A model generated the notes under the pieces. It was not told the origin of the DNA. It searched no databases and saw only the letters and a program-made list of their open reading frames with translations. 8,846 bases of DNA, from the NCBI GenBank assembly GCA_016196905.1, contig JACPWV010000208.1, positions 1-8,846 of the forward strand, given 5' to 3'. The position numbers and the translations under genes were made by a program. Positions 1 to 6,880 of the stretch are shown piece by piece (position 1 is the first letter of the stretch; each line of letters begins with the position of its first letter). Source of the DNA: Chloroflexota bacterium. Lineage in GTDB: Bacteria > Chloroflexota > Anaerolineae > UBA7937 > JACPPX01.

Positions 1-701
1 AAGAAGGCCACCACTGCGCCCCAGCCGGCAGCCCGCGCCATGCTCAGGAGCGATGGTACCCACACCGGCCGGCGGCGAGCCACGGCCAGGAAATTATTGC
101 CCACCAGCTCGGCCGGATCTACGCTATGACGCGCGGGCTTTCGCAGGACCAGCGCGATCAGCATCGCTATCGCTCCAATGAGGGCCGCAGCCAGAAAAAC
201 GCCCGTGAAACCGAATTCTCCATGGATGGCCACCCCCAGGGGAGGGAAGAGAATGAGAGCCAGGGGGATAGAAACGGCGGCCAACCCTAAACCCTCCCCG
301 CGCTTGGGCGGGGGCACCACATCGGCGATGAGGGTCACAAAGGCGGTGGTGCCGGTGGAGATGCTCAGCCCGTGAAAGAGGCGCACCAAAAGCAAAGACG
401 GAATGGAATTGACCGCCAAGTAGCCGAGGGGAGAAATGGTGAAGATGGCGGCGCTGAGGATCAGCACCGGCACCCGCCCCCTCTTATCGATGAGCCGGCC
501 CACCACGGGCCGCGAGAGGAAACTCGAGAGGGCGAAGGCCCCGATGACCACCCCCACCTCAACCGGATCCGCGCCCATCTCGTTCAGGTAGATGGGAAAG
601 GGGACGATGAGCAAAACCAAGGAGGCGAAGGATAAAAAAGAAACCAAAAAGGCGAGCCAGAAGCTCGCGGGATAGGCGAGGAAATCGCGCACCCGATGCA
701 T
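1..701 (-). CDS. Major facilitator superfamily (MFS) exporter, N-terminal part (runs off left edge)
   Basis: The minus strand is open from an ATG at 699-701 to the window edge, giving 233 complete codons with no stop. The product is strongly hydrophobic, with likely membrane helices near residues 12-35, 46-66, 76-95, 99-120, 138-158 and 165-185, a cytoplasmic loop around 187-212, and the start of helix 7. The MFS loop 2-3 motif is clear: GRLIDKRGR at residues 68-76. A second family-like stretch, PPKRGEGLGL (131-140), fits the loop before helix 5. MFS proteins usually have about 400 residues, so roughly the first half is visible. The family moves small solutes across the inner membrane using an ion gradient; the fold resembles drug/metabolite efflux members, but the substrate cannot be read from sequence. 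The start lies 8 nt after the GerMN gene stop, suggesting co-transcription. The nearest ribosome binding sequence is a weakly placed GGAG inside the end of that upstream gene. Confidence 0.9.
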   Translation of the reverse strand, partial: MHRVRDFLAYPASFWLAFLVSFLSFASLVLLIVPFPIYLNEMGADPVEVGVVIGAFALSSFLSRPVVGRLIDKRGRVPVLILSAAIFTISPLGYLAVNSIPSLLLVRLFHGLSISTGTTAFVTLIADVVPPPKRGEGLGLAAVSIPLALILFPPLGVAIHGEFGFTGVFLAAALIGAIAMLIALVLRKPARHSVDPAELVGNNFLAVARRRPVWVPSLLSMARAAGWGAVVAF

Positions 702-709
702 TCGAGTCG

Positions 710-1198
710 CTACGGCTCCAGACAAAAGGGGATGGAGTTGGAAGGGCCGTCCGGCACCTCGGTCTCGCCCGCCTGGTCGTAAATTTTCACATAGTCGATG
801 TTATCTAACGGCAACAGATTGGCCAGGATCAGGTTGGCGACGGTGTAGGTAGCCCCCCCTGAGTTGCATTCGCCGGTTAGATAAACGCGCGCGATGCCAT
901 CATCGATCGTGATCCGGCTGAAGCCTGTCGACCCACTCGTGATCAGCTCCAAGCCACGCGCCCGTTCCTCGTCGGTCGGCCCCTTGAACAGCTCGGCCAG
1001 GATGCTCTCGTGCAGCGGCCCATGTGCCGATACTCGACGCGTGACCGCCACCTCGAAGGGCTGCTCCCCGACCGCGTAGCGATTCTCGTCCAGAAAGTAG
1101 ACCCGCACCTCCACAGTACTCGGCGACGGCGCGCAGGCTGTGAGGATCGCAAAGCCCACCCATAAGCAAAACATCGCTCGGTTCACTGATCGACTCAT
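710..1198 (-). CDS. GerMN-domain lipoprotein
   Basis: This 162-residue protein begins with a lipoprotein signal peptide: a short basic N-terminus, a hydrophobic stretch at about 8-20, and a lipobox LTAC with the acylated cysteine at residue 22. It should therefore be exported and anchored to the outer face of the membrane. From about residue 28 to 141 it resembles a single GerMN domain (VEVRVYFLDE..., then a conserved helix ESILAELFKGP, and the GIARVYLTGEC / YTVANLILANL section). GerMN domains occur in spore germination protein GerM and in many non-sporulating bacterial envelope lipoproteins, often beside peptidoglycan- or envelope-related functions; the molecular role is poorly defined. Cysteines at 111 and 159 could form a disulfide after export. 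A strong GGGAGGT ribosome binding site at 1209-1215 sits inside the last codons of lepA, 10 nt before the ATG, so translation is probably coupled to lepA. No spore genes are visible to support a germination role. Confidence 0.82.
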   Translation of the reverse strand: MSRSVNRAMFCLWVGFAILTACAPSPSTVEVRVYFLDENRYAVGEQPFEVAVTRRVSAHGPLHESILAELFKGPTDEERARGLELITSGSTGFSRITIDDGIARVYLTGECNSGGATYTVANLILANLLPLDNIDYVKIYDQAGETEVPDGPSNSIPFCLEP

Positions 1199-1205
1199 AA
1201 CCGTT

Positions 1206-3026
1206 TTAACCTCCCTTGGATGATTCAGTATCGCCCAGCTTGAGCAGCGCCAGGAAGGCTTCCTGGGGGATCTCCACCCGACCGACCTTCTTGAGGCGCT
1301 TCTTACCCGCCTTCTGCTTCTCCAGCAGCTTGCGCTTGCGGGTCACATCGCCTCCGTAGCACTTGGCCAGCACGTTCTTGCGCAGAGCGGGGATGGTCTC
1401 GCGCGCGATCACCCGACTTCCCACCGCCGCCTGGATAGGGATAGAGAAGAGCTGCCGGGGGATCAGCTCCGAGAGGCGCTCGACCAAGGCGTTCCCCCGC
1501 GCGTAGGCCTGATCGCGATGCACGATCATGGACAAGGCGTCCACCGGCTCTTGGTTCACCAAGATCTCGAGTTTGACCAGATCCGCGGGGCGATAGCCGA
1601 TCAGCTCGTAGTCGAGGGAGGCGTAGCCGCGGGAGCGCGATTTGAGCTGATCGTAGAAATCGACGATGAGCTCAGCCAGGGGCATCTGGTAGGTCAAGAG
1701 CACGCGGCGCTCATCCAGGTATTCCAGTTTCTCGAACTGCCCGCGCCGCGAGGTTACCAGATCCATGCAGGGGCCGATGTACTCCACCGGGCTGAAGACC
1801 TTGATATTCATCCACGGCTCGCGGATCTCCTCGATATCGCCGGGGGTCGGCAGCTCGGCCGGGCTGCGGACGGTCACCTCCTCCCCTGCTCGGGTGCGCA
1901 CCTGATACTCCACGTTGGGGGCGGTGGCCAGCAGGTTCAGGCCGTACTCCCGCTCCAGGCGCTCCTGGACGATCTCCATATGGAAGAGGCCCAAGAACCC
2001 GCAGCGGAAGCCGAAGCCCAGCGCCTGGGAGTTCTCCGGCTGGAAGCTCAGCGCCGCGTCGTTGAGGCGAAGTTTTTCCAAGGCATCGCGCAACAGCGTG
2101 TAATCCGCCCCCTCCGCCGGATAGAAGCCGGCGAAGACCATGGGCTTGACCGGCCGATACCCGGGCAGCGGCATCGCGGCGGGCCGCGCAGCCTCAGTGA
2201 GGGTATCCCCCACCGAGACCTCGCGCACCTCCTTAAGGCCGGTGGCCACGTAGCCCACCTCCCCGGCCTCTAACTGCTCGATGGGCTCCAGATCAGGGCG
2301 GAAGATGCCCACCTCCAGCGGCTCCAGCTCGCGCCCTTTGGCCATCAATAAAAGCCTTTGCCCCACCGCCAAGCGCCCGTCCACCACACGGATGTAGGAC
2401 ACCACGCCCTTGTAGGAATCGTAATGAGAGTCGAAAATCAGCGCCCGCAGCGGCGCCTGGGGATCCCCGCCGGGCGGCGGGTTGCGCGCAATGACCGCCT
2501 CCAGGATCTCCGCGGTCCCGATCCCTTCTTTGGCCGAGGCACGGATCACCTGGCCCGCTGAGATGCTCAAAAGGGTCTCCAATTCCGCAGCGACGCGATC
2601 GGGGTCGGCGGCGGGCAAGTCGATCTTGTTGGCTACCGGGATGATCGCCAAGCGGTGCTCGCGGGCCAGGTGCAGGTTAGCCAGAGTTTGGGCCTCGATG
2701 CCCTGGGAGGCGTCCACCACCAGGATGGCCCCCTCCACCGCGGCCAGGGCGCGGGAGACCTCGTAGCTGAAGTCCACGTGGCCGGGGGTATCCAGCAAAT
2801 TCAGCTGATAAGTATGTCCATCCTCGGCGCGATACAGCATACGCACCGCCGAGGCCTTGATGGTGACCCCGCGCTCTCGCTCCAGGGGCATCTGGTCCAG
2901 CACCTGCTCACCGATCTGGCGGGGCGAGAGGGTCCCGGTGTATTCCAACAGGCGATCGGCCAGGGTGGATTTGCCGTGGTCGATGTGGGCGATAATCGAG
3001 AAATTACGGATGTGCGCCTGATCCAT
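1206..3026 (-). CDS. lepA: Elongation factor 4 (LepA GTPase)
   Basis: This full-length 606-residue translational GTPase matches the usual LepA length (about 600). All G motifs are present: P-loop AHIDHGKST (13-21), the switch I threonine in GVTIKA (53-58), DTPGH (79-83), NKID (133-136) and SAK (164-166). The elongation-factor-like middle domains follow, with the LepA signature around [20 protein letters not shown]. The LepA-specific C-terminal domain includes [19 protein letters not shown] and ends near [14 protein letters not shown]. LepA binds the ribosome, and proposed roles include back-translocation of stalled ribosomes and help in initiation or 30S assembly; it is conserved but often non-essential. 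The gene starts 6 nt after the tlyA stop and ends 7 nt before the lipoprotein gene, so it is the second gene of a likely four-gene transcript. Its own ribosome binding site is weak (a GGGAT-like sequence at the tlyA stop), consistent with translational coupling. Nothing is truncated. Confidence 0.98.
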   Translation of the reverse strand: MDQAHIRNFSIIAHIDHGKSTLADRLLEYTGTLSPRQIGEQVLDQMPLERERGVTIKASAVRMLYRAEDGHTYQLNLLDTPGHVDFSYEVSRALAAVEGAILVVDASQGIEAQTLANLHLAREHRLAIIPVANKIDLPAADPDRVAAELETLLSISAGQVIRASAKEGIGTAEILEAVIARNPPPGGDPQAPLRALIFDSHYDSYKGVVSYIRVVDGRLAVGQRLLLMAKGRELEPLEVGIFRPDLEPIEQLEAGEVGYVATGLKEVREVSVGDTLTEAARPAAMPLPGYRPVKPMVFAGFYPAEGADYTLLRDALEKLRLNDAALSFQPENSQALGFGFRCGFLGLFHMEIVQERLEREYGLNLLATAPNVEYQVRTRAGEEVTVRSPAELPTPGDIEEIREPWMNIKVFSPVEYIGPCMDLVTSRRGQFEKLEYLDERRVLLTYQMPLAELIVDFYDQLKSRSRGYASLDYELIGYRPADLVKLEILVNQEPVDALSMIVHRDQAYARGNALVERLSELIPRQLFSIPIQAAVGSRVIARETIPALRKNVLAKCYGGDVTRKRKLLEKQKAGKKRLKKVGRVEIPQEAFLALLKLGDTESSKGG

Positions 3027-3032
3027 AGCGGA

Positions 3033-3866
3033 CTAATCCCGAGCCATTACCCTCGCCGCTTCGCTCAACGCAGCCTCGACGGCGCCATCGACATCGATCT
3101 CCGCCAGTCCTGCATCACGGCTCGGGTGGATGAAGAACTCGAGGTTGCCGGCGGGGCCCAGCAGCGGAGAGGGCGTGAGGCCGAGCACCCGCAGCTGGAG
3201 GCGATGGGCCAGCTCAATGACCTTGTGCAGCACCTGGCGCATCACCTGCGCATCGCGCACCACCCCGCCCGAGAGGACTTGTTTACGCCCGGCCTCGAAC
3301 TGGGGCTTGATCAGCGCGATGATTTGACCGCGCGGCTTGAGCAAAGTCGTGACCTTGGGCAAGACCAGTTCGAGAGAGATAAAGGACACATCGATGGTGG
3401 CCAGGTCGATGGGTTCAGGTAAGGATTCCAGATGGCGAATATTGGTCCGCTCCAGGACAACCACCCGAGGATCCCGGCGCAGCGCCCAGGCCAGTTGACC
3501 GTAGCCCACATCGATGGCGTAGACCACGGCGGCGCCCCTTTGGAGAAGGCAGTCGGTGAAGCCGCCGGTGGAGGCCCCCACATCGCAAGCGATGGCCTCA
3601 TGCACATCGATCCCGAATCGATCCAGGGCGGCCTCCAGTTTGATCCCGCCGCGGCTGACGTAGCGCGGCTCCTCATCCAGCGCGATCTCGGCATCGGCAG
3701 CCACGCGGCGCCCGGGCTTATCCGCTATTTGACCGTCCACCCGGACCGCGCCGGCCAGGATCAGGCGCTGAGCCCGTTGGCGACTCTCCGCCAACCCGCG
3801 CTCAACCAAGAGTTGATCGAGGCTTGCCTTCTCGCGCTTCTTCTTAAGCGTCCAGTAGTTTCCCAT
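3033..3866 (-). CDS. tlyA: TlyA-family rRNA (cytidine-2'-O)-methyltransferase
   Basis: This 277-residue protein has the TlyA architecture: an N-terminal S4 RNA-binding domain (about 14-60, [20 protein letters not shown]) and then an FtsJ-like Rossmann methyltransferase. The linker motif [14 protein letters not shown] (68-81) is typical. The SAM-binding motif [11 protein letters not shown] is at 95-105. The family's K-D-K-E set appears as K76, D159 (TIDVSF), K187 (ALIKPQFE) and E243 (NLEFF). Characterised TlyA enzymes methylate 2'-OH of cytidine in 16S and/or 23S rRNA and affect capreomycin sensitivity; the old name hemolysin A is misleading. The exact target here cannot be inferred. The ATG at 3866 is the only usable start: the frame has a stop upstream and no other start codon between. 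An AAGGAG at 3890-3895 is 23 nt away, too far for normal use. It leads the tlyA-lepA-GerMN-MFS cluster and is divergent from the prenyl-phosphate gene. I saw no convincing minus-strand -10/-35 pair. Confidence 0.95.
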   Translation of the reverse strand: MGNYWTLKKKREKASLDQLLVERGLAESRQRAQRLILAGAVRVDGQIADKPGRRVAADAEIALDEEPRYVSRGGIKLEAALDRFGIDVHEAIACDVGASTGGFTDCLLQRGAAVVYAIDVGYGQLAWALRRDPRVVVLERTNIRHLESLPEPIDLATIDVSFISLELVLPKVTTLLKPRGQIIALIKPQFEAGRKQVLSGGVVRDAQVMRQVLHKVIELAHRLQLRVLGLTPSPLLGPAGNLEFFIHPSRDAGLAEIDVDGAVEAALSEAARVMARD

Positions 3867-3947
3867 GCTTGCCCAACAGTAATGGGGTGCTCCTTCGTCT
3901 GGCTAAAGTCCGACGCTACGTTTTGCTAGCCGCTATTCGCCCGTCGC

Positions 3948-3976
3948 TTGTCGCTGAGCTCATTCACGGGTATGAT
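3948..3976 (+). promoter_or_regulatory. Sigma70-type promoter for the UbiA-family gene
   Basis: A -35-like TTGTCG (3948-3953) and a -10-like TATGAT (3971-3976, 5 of 6 consensus bases) are separated by exactly 17 bp on the plus strand. Transcription would begin near 3983, giving a leader of only about 20 nt that already contains the ribosome binding site of the gene at 4002. The placement in a divergent intergenic region and the close consensus fit support the call. It rests on sequence alone. Confidence 0.68.
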
Positions 3977-3990
3977 TGCCTCTCGTGAAC

Positions 3991-3995
3991 AGGAG
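3991..3995 (+). promoter_or_regulatory. Ribosome binding site deciding the start of the UbiA-family gene
   Basis: AGGAG lies 6 nt before the ATG at 4002. It selects that ATG over an upstream in-frame TTG at 3948, which coincides with the -35 box and would not be transcribed from this promoter. Confidence 0.8.
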
Positions 3996-4001
3996 ACTGC
4001 C

Positions 4002-4874
4002 ATGCTGAGTGCGTTGCTCATCGCCGCGCGCCCCAAGCAGTGGACCAAAAACCTGTTTATCTTCGCCGCGCTGGTCTTCGATCGGAAACTCTTCGAGGCC
4101 GACCCGCTGGCCAAAACGATCTATGCCTTCATCCTCTTCGTGGCCCTTTCGAGCTCGGTGTACCTGGTGAACGATGTGGCCGACCTGGAAAAGGATCGTC
4201 AACATCCCACCAAACGCCACCGGCCCATCGCCGCCGGGGTACTCTCGACCCACATCGCGCTGGTGGCCGCCGTGGTTCTGGGGATCTCCGCCCTCATCTT
4301 GGGAACTCTCCTCGACCCCCGCTTCGGCCTGATCGAGCTGGCCTACCTGGTCCTGCAAACAGCCTACACCTATTTTCTGAAGCACTGGGCCATCGTGGAT
4401 GTGCTGACCGTGGCCGGAGGGTTCGTGCTGCGAGTCATGGCCGGCACGGTGGTGATAGAGGCCGAGCGTTTCTCCCCCTGGCTGTACATCTGCATCACTC
4501 TACTGGCCCTATTCTTGGGCCTCAGCAAGCGGTGCCACGAGCTGGTCCTTTTGGAGGGGCAGGCCAACCTGCACCGGCGCATCCTGGCCGAGTACACCCC
4601 CGAGTTGCTGGAGGAGATGATCGCGGTGGTCACCTCGGCCACCGTCATCGCCTATTCGTTGTACACCTTCTCCGCGGAGAACCTCCCTAGTAACCACGCC
4701 ATGATGCTCACCATCCCCTTTGTGCTGTACGGCGTCTTTCGCTACCTGTACATTGTACATCGGAAGGACCTGGCCGGCAGCCCTGAGGAGGCTCTCCTGC
4801 GGGATGTCCCGCTCATTGTCAACAACCTGCTGTGGGGCGCAGCCGTGGTGCTGATTCTCTATTGGTTTCGATGA
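4002..4874 (+). CDS. Decaprenyl-phosphate phosphoribosyltransferase-like UbiA-family enzyme
   Basis: This 290-residue integral membrane protein has about eight or nine hydrophobic segments and belongs to the UbiA prenyltransferase superfamily. Its closest recognisable match is the 5-phospho-alpha-D-ribose 1-diphosphate:decaprenyl-phosphate phosphoribosyltransferase (DPPR synthase) group. Evidence is the N-terminal RPKQWTKN motif (10-17), the Asp-rich NDVADLEKDRQHPTKRHRPI stretch (57-76), a second conserved section around YFLKHWAIVDVLTVAGGFVLR (124-144) and LSKRCHEL (174-181). In mycobacteria this enzyme joins PRPP and decaprenyl phosphate to make the precursor of decaprenylphosphoryl arabinose. 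Outside Actinobacteria the final sugar product is uncertain, and the lipid chain length cannot be read here. The ATG at 4002 is chosen for its AGGAG site and because it removes 18 unconserved residues. It is the only plus-strand gene, with its own promoter, divergent from tlyA and convergent with rpsI. The usual DprE1/DprE2 epimerase partners are not in the window. Confidence 0.87.
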   Translation: MLSALLIAARPKQWTKNLFIFAALVFDRKLFEADPLAKTIYAFILFVALSSSVYLVNDVADLEKDRQHPTKRHRPIAAGVLSTHIALVAAVVLGISALILGTLLDPRFGLIELAYLVLQTAYTYFLKHWAIVDVLTVAGGFVLRVMAGTVVIEAERFSPWLYICITLLALFLGLSKRCHELVLLEGQANLHRRILAEYTPELLEEMIAVVTSATVIAYSLYTFSAENLPSNHAMMLTIPFVLYGVFRYLYIVHRKDLAGSPEEALLRDVPLIVNNLLWGAAVVLILYWFR

Positions 4875-4958
4875 GGCGATTCGGGGGCGCAAGGGGTGGC
4901 GTCGCGACGCACTGCGCTGGTCTCGAGTCAGAACTCAAAACGCTGTCGATGGCGAGGC

Positions 4959-4988
4959 TTGGCCGCACCGCCCCAGCCTCACCATAAT
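4959..4988 (+). promoter_or_regulatory. Candidate orphan promoter in the convergent gap
   Basis: TTGGCC (4959-4964) and CATAAT (4983-4988, 5 of 6 bases of TATAAT) are 18 bp apart on the plus strand. The -10 element falls inside the first operator-like repeat. No gene follows; a transcript would run through the inverted repeat at 5022-5061 and then antisense to the 3' end of rpsI. A chance match in an AT-rich patch is quite possible. Confidence 0.3.
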
Positions 4989-5017
4989 ATTCAGCTGATC
5001 ACCTAAATATTCAGGTG
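4980..5017. repeat. Two tandem operator-like near-palindromes
   Basis: Site 1 (4980-4997) reads CACCATAATATTCAGCTG and site 2 (5000-5017) reads CACCTAAATATTCAGGTG, matching at 15 of 18 positions with a shared 9-nt core AATATTCAG. The starts are 20 bp apart, about two helical turns. Site 2 is palindromic at 16 of 18 positions and site 1 at 12 of 18, both centred on AATATT. This is the arrangement expected for two dimers of a DNA-binding protein on one face of the helix. No bound regulator can be named. Confidence 0.55.
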
Positions 5018-5021
5018 GCAC

Positions 5022-5061
5022 GCGAGGATCTCGAGGGGGCCGGTAGCGAGACGATCCTCGC
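5022..5061. repeat. Inverted repeat, 9-bp perfect arms
   Basis: GCGAGGATC (5022-5030) is the exact reverse complement of GATCCTCGC (5053-5061), with a 22-nt spacer. Three further inner pairs (TCG 5031-5033 with CGA 5047-5049) are possible across a 3-nt bulge. No T-run follows on either strand, so it is not a standard intrinsic terminator. It could still help end the plus-strand transcript or fold in an RNA from the gap. Confidence 0.5.
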
Positions 5062-5142
5062 CGGGCTATCCACCCATACCATTCGTTAGCGATCCCCGGA
5101 TCTCAGGATCGAATCATTCAGCCTGGGTGTGACTCCAAATGC

Positions 5143-5173
5143 ATCGCGGGCCGACTTCGAATCGACCCGCGAT
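5143..5173 (-). terminator. 12-bp hairpin, probable 3' end of the rpsD-rpsI transcript
   Basis: In minus-strand RNA the arms form 12 continuous pairs closing a 7-nt loop (UUCGAAG), beginning 21 nt after the rpsI stop. One pair is U-G, which works only in the minus-strand RNA; in the plus-strand RNA the same position is a C-A mismatch. That favours a role in the rpsI transcript. The following sequence, GCAUUUGGAG, lacks a proper U-tract, so termination may need a factor, or the hairpin may protect the 3' end. Confidence 0.6.
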
Positions 5174-5194
5174 CTAGGTGGAAGGTCGTTCGGC

Positions 5195-5593
5195 CTAGCG
5201 CTTGGTGTACTGGGGCGCCTTGCGCGCTCGCTTCAAGCCGGGCTTTTTGCGTTCCTTGACCCGAGGGTCGCGGGTGAGCAGGCCCCGCTGGCGCAAGGGG
5301 GGGCGCAGATTGGGGTCGTAGGCCAAGAGGGCCCGGGCGATGCCCAGGCGAACCGCCCCCGCCTGTCCGGAGATGCCACCCCCACTCACCAAGGCCGAGA
5401 CCCGAAACTTGTCCAAGGTGGCGGTGGCCTGCAGAGGCTGGCGCAAGGTCGAAAGGTCTACCTCGCGCTTGAAGTATTCGTCCGCGGGGACACCATTCAC
5501 CATCCACTGACCGCCGTCAGGATAGATCCGCACCTGGGCGGTGGATTCCTTGCGCCGGCCCACGCCATAATAATACTCACGCTCCTTGGCCAC
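5195..5593 (-). CDS. rpsI: 30S ribosomal protein S9 (uS9)
   Basis: The 132-residue product is the usual bacterial uS9 length. It shows YYYGVGRRKESTAQVRIYPDG near the N-terminus, the glycine-rich GGGISGQAGAVRLGIARALL block, and the basic C-terminal tail ending KAPQYTKR. In the ribosome this tail reaches the P-site tRNA in the small-subunit head. The start codon is GTG at 5591-5593, overlapping the rplM stop by one base (TAGTG), with GGGAGGT 5 nt upstream. That overlap implies tight translational coupling with rplM, the classic L13-S9 pair. It is the last gene of the minus-strand ribosomal block and is followed by the hairpin at 5143-5173. Confidence 0.98.
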   Translation of the reverse strand: MAKEREYYYGVGRRKESTAQVRIYPDGGQWMVNGVPADEYFKREVDLSTLRQPLQATATLDKFRVSALVSGGGISGQAGAVRLGIARALLAYDPNLRPPLRQRGLLTRDPRVKERKKPGLKRARKAPQYTKR

Positions 5594-6045
5594 TATCGAC
5601 CTCCCTCTTCCGCCTCTGGCGGATTCACTCGCTGGGGTTTCTGGGCCTGGTGAGGGTGCTCCGGCCCCGAGTAGACCTTGAGCTTCTTGATCATGGCCCG
5701 GCCCAGCCGATTCTTAGGCAGCATTCCCCTCACCGCCTCCCGCAGCACCTGCTCGGGACGCACCCGCAGCCGCTCCCCCAGGCTGACGCTCTTCAGCCCG
5801 CCCGGGTAGCCGGAGTGGCGATAATAAATCTTCTGAGTGAGCTTCTTGCCGGTGACCCGCAGCTTGGCCGCGTTGATCACCACTACGTAATCGCCAGCGT
5901 CCAGGTGCGGCGCGAAGGTGGGTTTGTGCACGCCCCGCAAGATGCGCGCGACGCGAGCCGCCAACCGTCCCAGGACCTGCCCCTCAGCGTCCACCACGCA
6001 CCAGCGCCGCTCTATCTCTTTGGCTTTAGGCGAATAGCTTCTCAT
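5593..6045 (-). CDS. rplM: 50S ribosomal protein L13 (uL13)
   Basis: This is uL13, an early-assembly 23S rRNA-binding protein of the large subunit. With the ATG at 6045 it has 150 residues, close to the family norm, and begins [20 protein letters not shown], which aligns naturally with other L13 N-termini. Conserved features follow: [50 protein letters not shown], and [12 protein letters not shown] before a [12 protein letters not shown] tail. A longer reading from GTG at 6066 would add seven residues (MLRGHPR) that do not belong to the family and would swallow the GAGGT ribosome binding site at 6055-6059, so I reject it. The gene starts 25 nt after the truA stop and overlaps the rpsI start by one base. 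Confidence 0.97.
   Translation of the reverse strand: MRSYSPKAKEIERRWCVVDAEGQVLGRLAARVARILRGVHKPTFAPHLDAGDYVVVINAAKLRVTGKKLTQKIYYRHSGYPGGLKSVSLGERLRVRPEQVLREAVRGMLPKNRLGRAMIKKLKVYSGPEHPHQAQKPQRVNPPEAEEGGR
5599..5605 (-). promoter_or_regulatory. Ribosome binding site for the GTG start of rpsI
   Basis: GGGAGGT lies 5 nt before the GTG at 5593 and inside the last codons of rplM. It supports the non-ATG start and coupled translation of L13 and S9. Confidence 0.8.
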
Positions 6046-6070
6046 CCTCGGATGACCTCGAAGCACAAAT

Positions 6071-6844
6071 TTACCACGATGAAATATCGACCCCCACCCA
6101 CGACTCGGCGTAGTCGACCCGGGTCAAGCACAAACCCTGGGAGGGGGCCAGCCCTTTGATGCGTCGGCGATCCGGGGCCTCCAGGATCTCTCCAAACTCG
6201 TCCGGGCTCATCTTTCCACTGCCCACTTGGAGGAGGCCGGCTACCAGGCGGCGCATCATCCGCCTCAGGAACGCGTTGGCCTCCACCTCGATGTAAATGA
6301 ACTCCCCCTGTCGCTGGCAGTCCGCGCGATAGATCTGGCGGGCCGTGTTCTCCCCGGCCGGGGCCTGCCCGAAGCCGGAGAAATCGTGCATCCCTTCGAT
6401 CCTCTGGCAAGCCGCCTGCATGGCGAGGGGATCCAGGGGCCCCGACCAGTGGTGGGCGTACAGCCGATGCTTCGGGGAGCGCAGCGCGCGGTTGAGGATG
6501 GTATATCGATACTCGCGGCGCAAGGCGCTCTTCCGTGCGTGAAAGGCCCAGGGGACCTCGCTCACCTCGCGCACGGCGATGTCCCCCGGCAGTCGGGCGT
6601 TGAGGGCCCGTCCCAACTCTACCAGCGATCGAGCCCAGCCGGTGGCGAAGCTGATCACCTGGCCGGTGGCGTGCACCCCGGCATCGGTCCTCCCCGCTCC
6701 CACGATGGGCACCCTCTCGCCGGTGATCTGGGCCAGGGCGCGCTCGAGCTCACCCTGGATGGTGTCGCCCCGCGTTTGGGCCTGGAAGCCCAGGTAGCGG
6801 GTGCCATCGTACTCCACGATGGCCTTGACCCGTCTCAGGGCCAT
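6071..6844 (-). CDS. truA: tRNA pseudouridine synthase A (positions 38-40)
   Basis: This complete 257-residue TruA converts uridines at positions 38, 39 and 40 of the tRNA anticodon arm to pseudouridine. The N-terminus ([18 protein letters not shown]) and the signature [13 protein letters not shown], which holds the catalytic aspartate, are plain. The C-terminal half has the conserved [20 protein letters not shown] stretch. The ATG at 6844 is preceded by an AGGTGG-type ribosome binding site a few bases upstream. The gene sits 36 nt after rplQ and 25 nt before rplM, a position seen in many Firmicutes, Chloroflexota and relatives, where truA is co-transcribed with ribosomal genes. Nothing is missing. 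Confidence 0.97.
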   Translation of the reverse strand: MALRRVKAIVEYDGTRYLGFQAQTRGDTIQGELERALAQITGERVPIVGAGRTDAGVHATGQVISFATGWARSLVELGRALNARLPGDIAVREVSEVPWAFHARKSALRREYRYTILNRALRSPKHRLYAHHWSGPLDPLAMQAACQRIEGMHDFSGFGQAPAGENTARQIYRADCQRQGEFIYIEVEANAFLRRMMRRLVAGLLQVGSGKMSPDEFGEILEAPDRRRIKGLAPSQGLCLTRVDYAESWVGVDISSW

Positions 6845-6880
6845 CGCCCACCTGTCCTTCGGGATGCGAAGCTGCAGGGC

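Larger units (their letters stand above)
4875..5194. other. Convergent intergenic region, 320 nt, no convincing gene
   Basis: This gap lies between the stop of the plus-strand UbiA-family gene and the stop of minus-strand rpsI. I see no recognisable protein and no tRNA or rRNA. It is less uniform than the rest: an AT-rich patch around 4980-5017 with two related near-palindromic repeats, a 9-bp inverted repeat at 5022-5061, and a 12-bp hairpin at 5143-5173. No clear terminator with a U-tract is seen for the plus-strand gene. Confidence 0.8.

Noticed and set aside
178..635. Two plus-strand frames at the left edge
   Set aside because: They are antisense to the MFS transporter, whose minus-strand frame runs unbroken to the edge with clear membrane helices and the family motif.
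1518..2273. Long plus-strand open frame (251 codons) opposite lepA
   Set aside because: It lies wholly antisense to a highly conserved lepA region, is rich in H, Q, G and R as expected from a GC-rich complementary frame, and resembles no family.
2655..3422. Plus-strand open frame (255 codons) across the lepA-tlyA junction
   Set aside because: It is antisense to two well-supported genes, has shadow-like composition, and no ribosome binding site or domain stands out.
3948..4001. Longer TTG start for the UbiA-family protein
   Set aside because: The TTG is part of the likely -35 box, and the extra 18 residues are unlike the family; the ATG at 4002 has a well-spaced AGGAG.
4040..4690. Second plus-strand frame inside the UbiA-family gene
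   Set aside because: It is an out-of-frame reading of a clear membrane enzyme, with a composition dominated by R, G, P and H and no membrane character.
4509..4892. Minus-strand frame reaching past the end of the UbiA-family gene
   Set aside because: It is almost entirely antisense to the conserved gene and has no recognisable feature.
4899..4910. Perfect 12-bp palindrome GCGTCGCGACGC
   Set aside because: It is made of CG-rich words that arise easily here, has no second copy seen, and would give only a 4-bp stem as RNA.
5090..5111. 6-bp inverted repeat CGATCC/GGATCG
   Set aside because: It is short and built on the frequent GATC word, with no T-run or conserved context.
5143..5173. A tRNA gene, suggested by the TTCGAA loop
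   Set aside because: There is no D-arm, anticodon arm or CCA, and the two acceptor-like arms directly flank the T-arm-like stem, so it is a hairpin and not a tRNA.
6046..6066. Longer GTG start for rplM
   Set aside because: It adds seven unconserved residues and places the start upstream of the GAGGT ribosome binding site that serves the ATG at 6045.
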